Below, one piece after another: positions 60,206-64,000 of a DNA stretch of 64,000 nucleotides; position 1 is the first letter of the stretch, and every line of letters starts with the position of its first letter. The notes under the pieces are model-generated. The model did no database searches. It was not told where the DNA came from and saw only the letters and a list, made by a program, of their open reading frames with translations. The position numbers and the translations under genes were made by a program. Source of the stretch: Anaeromyces robustus (taxonomy: Eukaryota > Neocallimastigomycota > Neocallimastigomycetes > Neocallimastigales > Neocallimastigaceae); contig MCFG01000079.1 of assembly GCA_002104895.1 (NCBI GenBank), positions 1-64,000 on the forward strand, written 5' to 3'.

Positions 60206-61675
60206 ATGACAAACCTTATCAATTCCATAGAGGGTAATAATAAAAACGATATTATTCAGGTAATAATAGATCAATTAATTACCCATCAATTTTTTTTATG
60301 GACATGTTTAATTGTAATATTATCAAGGAATTGGAAAAAACCAATAGTACTTCTAATGATTTTACATTGGGGTTTAAGAACTGTTGGTGATATGTTTGTA
60401 AATACTTTAGATTTATATGAAAAAGAATTCCCTGATTATTGGCCATATAGTAATAATGGTTTTATGAATAGTTATGGTATTGCAAGTTTTTTTTGGTATT
60501 CTAGTGAAATTGTAGGGGATTGGTATTTATTTCTAAGAACAAGAGTTATTATTAAAGATAAAAAGAAAACAAGATGGGTTTTTATAACATTATTATTATA
60601 TAATGCAATTAAAATATATCAAATGTTTGGATATCCACTTTATGTTCCATTTACTGGAAAAACTAAAGAAGAAAATTATAATGAACAAAATTATATAATA
60701 ACAAAAAATAAAGCCCAATATAATTATAATAAATGGATAGGTGTTTCTTTACAACAAATTGGTAGTTTATTATATGATATCGCTGTCTTAATGGCTTTAA
60801 GAAAAAATTTATTTAAAGAAATAGATTTATTAAATAATAATAATCTTAATAATTTTTATAAAGAAAATACCTTTTTAAAAAGATTTAAAAAAGTATCAGA
60901 ATATCGTATTTATCTATCCATATTTGTTACTATTATTGGTTCACCATTTATTTTTGGTTATTGTTTAGAAATGATTTATTTAGTAAAAAAATCTTATACA
61001 TTAAAACATACTGAAATGCAAGATTTTATAAATAATAATTGTGATGATAGAAAAATTGATAGTATACGTGTATTAATACTTAATTTTAGTTTTACATTTA
61101 TGTATATTGATCAAATTTTACTTAAACATTATGCTGAAGAGAATGAAGTAACCAAAAAGAGTACTAGTAGTGATAAAAATAGTGATTATTATAATAATAA
61201 TAATGTTAGTCCTACTAAATCTTTTAATTTCAATATGGTATATCATGATTTTAAAAATTATGATGAATTTGAAGATAAACGTCCAATAAATAATAATTAT
61301 AATAATAATAATAATAATAATAATAATTATAATAACCTTAATCGTAATAATAGTTATGGTAAAGTAATTGAAATAAAACATTCTAATCAAATAAATGATC
61401 ATAATAATTATGATAAAGTATTTGATGTAAACAATTATTATTTAACCAATAATGAAAATGAAAATTATACCAATAGAGAAAATGTTAATTTTAATTATTA
61501 TAATAATTTAAGAAGTAAAACACAAGGTAAAGATATAAGTGATAGTTTAAGTAGAAAAAATTATCAGTTTTCTAATCAATTTAATAATAATAGTATAAGT
61601 AGACCGAAATATTCTAATAATTTACAAAACAATAATAATATATTTTTTTCATCACTCAGTAGAAATGGAATGTAA
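60206..61675 (+). CDS. Seven-TM membrane protein with Asn-rich tail
   Basis: A 489-aa intronless gene. Seven hydrophobic segments are visible at about residues 27-41 (FFLWTCLIVILS), 46-65 (PIVLLMILHWGLRTVGDMF), 90-110 (GIASFFWYSSEIVGDWYLFL), 123-148 (WVFITLLLYNAIKIYQMFGY), 178-198 (GVSLQQIGSLLYDIAVLMAL), 235-260 (IYLSIFVTIIGSPFIFGYCL) and 289-310 (IRVLILNFSFTFMYIDQILL). A polar, Asn- and Ser-rich tail of about 175 residues follows, with Asn homorepeats at about 363-380. There is no signal peptide. The topology resembles a G-protein-coupled receptor with a cytosolic tail, but I see no family signature such as DRY, so function is unassigned. The GC-richer coding block ends sharply at the stop. 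Confidence 0.8.
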   Translation: MTNLINSIEGNNKNDIIQVIIDQLITHQFFLWTCLIVILSRNWKKPIVLLMILHWGLRTVGDMFVNTLDLYEKEFPDYWPYSNNGFMNSYGIASFFWYSSEIVGDWYLFLRTRVIIKDKKKTRWVFITLLLYNAIKIYQMFGYPLYVPFTGKTKEENYNEQNYIITKNKAQYNYNKWIGVSLQQIGSLLYDIAVLMALRKNLFKEIDLLNNNNLNNFYKENTFLKRFKKVSEYRIYLSIFVTIIGSPFIFGYCLEMIYLVKKSYTLKHTEMQDFINNNCDDRKIDSIRVLILNFSFTFMYIDQILLKHYAEENEVTKKSTSSDKNSDYYNNNNVSPTKSFNFNMVYHDFKNYDEFEDKRPINNNYNNNNNNNNNYNNLNRNNSYGKVIEIKHSNQINDHNNYDKVFDVNNYYLTNNENENYTNRENVNFNYYNNLRSKTQGKDISDSLSRKNYQFSNQFNNNSISRPKYSNNLQNNNNIFFSSLSRNGM

Positions 61676-62628
61676 GGAAAAAAAATAATTAAAAATTTAT
61701 TTATTTATATATAGAAGAGTTTTTTTTTTTTTTTAAAGTTTTGATAACTTTATAATTAAAAAAAAAGAAAAAAATAACAAAAAAATAACAAAAAACAAAA
61801 AACAAAAAAAATTATAGAAATACTAACAGTATTATAATCATTAATCTCCATTATATTATTATAATATAATATTGTCATTAATTTTTTTTATTAAAAAAAT
61901 ATTGTATATTGTATATTGTATATATATATGTATAATTATTTTTTTTTCCTTTTAAAAAAAAAATACATATAAAAACTATAAAGTTTTTATTTTTATTTTT
62001 TTATTTTTTTATTATATTTTATTTTTTTTGTAAAATAATAATAGATATAGAAAAAAAATAATGGTAAAATAGAAAAATATAATAAAATATAATAAAATAA
62101 AATTAAAAAAAAAATAATAATAAAAATAACTATAGTATAATACAAAATACAAAAATAAGTTGATTTTTCTTTTTTAAATAATAATAATAATTATTAATTA
62201 TAATACACTAAAATAAAAATTATACCAAAAAAATAATTATTATTGTTATTTTATTAATTATTCTAAGTAATTCAAAAAATAAAATAAAATAAAATTAAAA
62301 AAATAAAAAAAAATAAAAAAATAAAAAAAAAATAAAAAAAAAAAAAAAAAGAGTAAATTAAGAAAAAAAAAATAAAATAAACGAATAATTTAAAAAAAAA
62401 ATAATCAATAAATAAATAAATAAATGAATAAAATAAAACAAAATAAAATAAAAAAAATAGTATATGAATAACATGAACTAAATATTATTAAATATAGAAA
62501 AAAAATATAAATAAAATAAAAAATTAAAACAAATAAAAAAAAAAGAAAAGAAAAGAAAAGAAAATTAAAATAAATAAAAACGATTAAACGATTAAATAAA
62601 TAAATAAATAAATAAATAAAAACGATAA

Positions 62629-62663
<35 letters not shown>

Positions 62664-63303
62664 ATATATAATAATTTTGAAAATTGAAAAAAAATTTTTT
62701 TTTTTACATTATTTATATATATATAATTTTCTTTTTCTTTTTTTTTATATTTTATATTTATATTTATTTTTTTTTTTTTATAACAATAACAAGAGGTTTT
62801 AATTATATTCTTATTAATTTCATTTATTTTAAATTAAAAAAGAAAATAAAAAAATTTTTTTTTTTTCTTTATTAAATTTTATTAACCATTATTTCAAGAT
62901 ATTGTCTTTTCTTTTTTAATATATTAAATTTTTTTAATTAAAAAAAAAAAATATTAAAATAATAGGTATAAAATGGGAAAAAAGGAGAAAAAAAATGAAA
63001 AATATATTTATAAAATACATGGTAGAAAAAAAAATTTTTTTTTTTTGATAACTTTATAATTAATTAATTAATTTATAATTTAAACAATTGTTGAAATTAT
63101 AATTTAATAAAATAACCATTTATCAAAATTTTATAATAAAATGAAAATATTTTTTAATAATAATTTTTTTTTTACTTTAATATTTCATATATTATATATA
63201 ATTTACCCAAATAATAAATTTTGGTAAAAAAAAAAAAGTATACATATATACTCAACATAATTTTAAGATAAAATTAATTTATAATTTATATTATGAAAAA
63301 AAA

Positions 63304-63335
<32 letters not shown>

Positions 63336-63466
63336 TAAAATCATTTTTATTATATTTAATTATTATATGATAGGATATATATTTATTATGAAATTATTTC
63401 ATATATGTTTAATAAAAAATATTTATATAAAAAAATACATATATCAAATGTATTTTGGAATTTGGG
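61676..63466. other. Intergenic, A/T homopolymer-rich
   Basis: Poly(A)/(TAAA) blocks at about 62270-62350 and 62590-62670. The frame at 62684-62875 is Phe/Ile/Tyr low complexity. Nothing else is recognisable. Confidence 0.6.
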
Positions 63467-63678
63467 AATGAATTTAGCGCTTTCAGTAATTACTAATAAT
63501 AATTTACGTTTTTAATGTTAAATTTATGGTATATCAATATGATTGAAACTATTATTTCATATTTATTATATTATATTTATTATACTATATTTATTGTCAT
63601 TATATTTTATGTAAAATAAAAAAAAAATAATAATGGTGATGATAATGATAATAATGGTAATAATAAATAATAATAATA

Positions 63679-63713
<35 letters not shown>

Positions 63714-64000
63714 TAAATAATAATAATAATAATAATAAATAATAATAATAATAATAATTAATAATTAATAATAAATAATAATAATAATAATAATAATAAT
63801 ATAATAATAATAATAATAAATAATAATAATTTATTATTAACATATATTTATATGAAATTTAAATAATTACAATGAGAATCAATAAAATTAACAACATTAA
63901 ATAAATATATAAATGTATATAATATAATTTTATTATATATATCATTAAAAAAGATATTACCATGTATATGAAACTAGTAACTCATCTGTTTTATTATTTT
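63467..64000 (-). pseudogene. Decayed HECT copy (copy F), continuing past the window edge
   Basis: About 63467-63550 matches the final HECT exon (compare AATAATAATTT...ATATCAATATGATTGAAACT with the intact copies, where the same positions encode the residues after the catalytic Cys). At 63961 the next exon begins with the same ACCATGTAT splice-donor context, and the last 40 bases match the exon encoding the residues before SHTC. The intron between them is enlarged by a (TAA)n array (about 63660-63830). Several substitutions break the reading, so this is a relic. Its upstream part lies outside the window. Confidence 0.7.

Overview
This is an extremely AT-rich eukaryotic nuclear window. Long A/T homopolymers, (TAA)n and (TAAA)n arrays separate a few islands of better-composed coding sequence, and introns are short, AT-rich and GT..AG. 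Two CotH-kinase proteins (one carrying five hevein-type chitin-binding modules), Asn-rich proteins and very AT-rich spacers fit an anaerobic gut fungus (Neocallimastigomycota). That assignment is inferred from gene content; I cannot name a species.

The main feature is a head-to-tail family on the minus strand: giant genes joining a single long exon of divergent ankyrin (ANK) repeats to a C-terminal HECT E3 ubiquitin-ligase domain spread over seven short exons. Locus C (26250-33039, 1815 aa) and locus B (17907-23322, 1364 aa) look intact. Locus A (5698-10773) has an in-frame stop and a 5-nt deletion in its HECT exons. Three more relics exist: a clean 3' fragment D (899-1799), a decayed copy E (2735-3745) into which a SUV39-type SET-domain fragment is inserted on the other strand, and a decayed copy F (63467 to the right edge). 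HECT exon lengths are almost identical between copies, while the ANK exon varies from 904 to 1425 codons. The three large loci share an upstream TATA-like module and a related 3' flank.

Region by region: 1-5.7 kb holds relics D and E and a tRNA-Gly(UCC); 5.7-11.4 kb is locus A and its upstream region with three copies of a perfect palindrome; 12-15.4 kb is an island of DNA-transposon ends (TTTCG-rich inverted repeats), a MULE-like transposase remnant, a 45-bp minisatellite and foldback arms; 15.9-16.6 kb is a LURP-one-related (LOR) gene whose 3' end was altered by a 56-bp duplication; 17.9-33.0 kb is loci B and C with two strong hairpins between them; 33-37 kb is gene-poor. From 37.2 kb follow a small single-pass membrane protein, a classical ankyrin gene with a decayed duplicate behind it, two CotH genes tail to tail (43.3-50.5 kb), an LRR relic (53.1-54.3 kb), a 1.3-kb minisatellite (54.5-55.9 kb) and a seven-TM protein with an Asn-rich tail (60.2-61.7 kb).

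Functionally the window combines likely substrate-recruiting ubiquitin ligases with secreted or cell-surface CotH proteins. I saw no reverse transcriptase, integrase, capsid or envelope coding sequence and no CRISPR array. All exon boundaries were read by eye from homology between copies and GT/AG sites, without transcript support.
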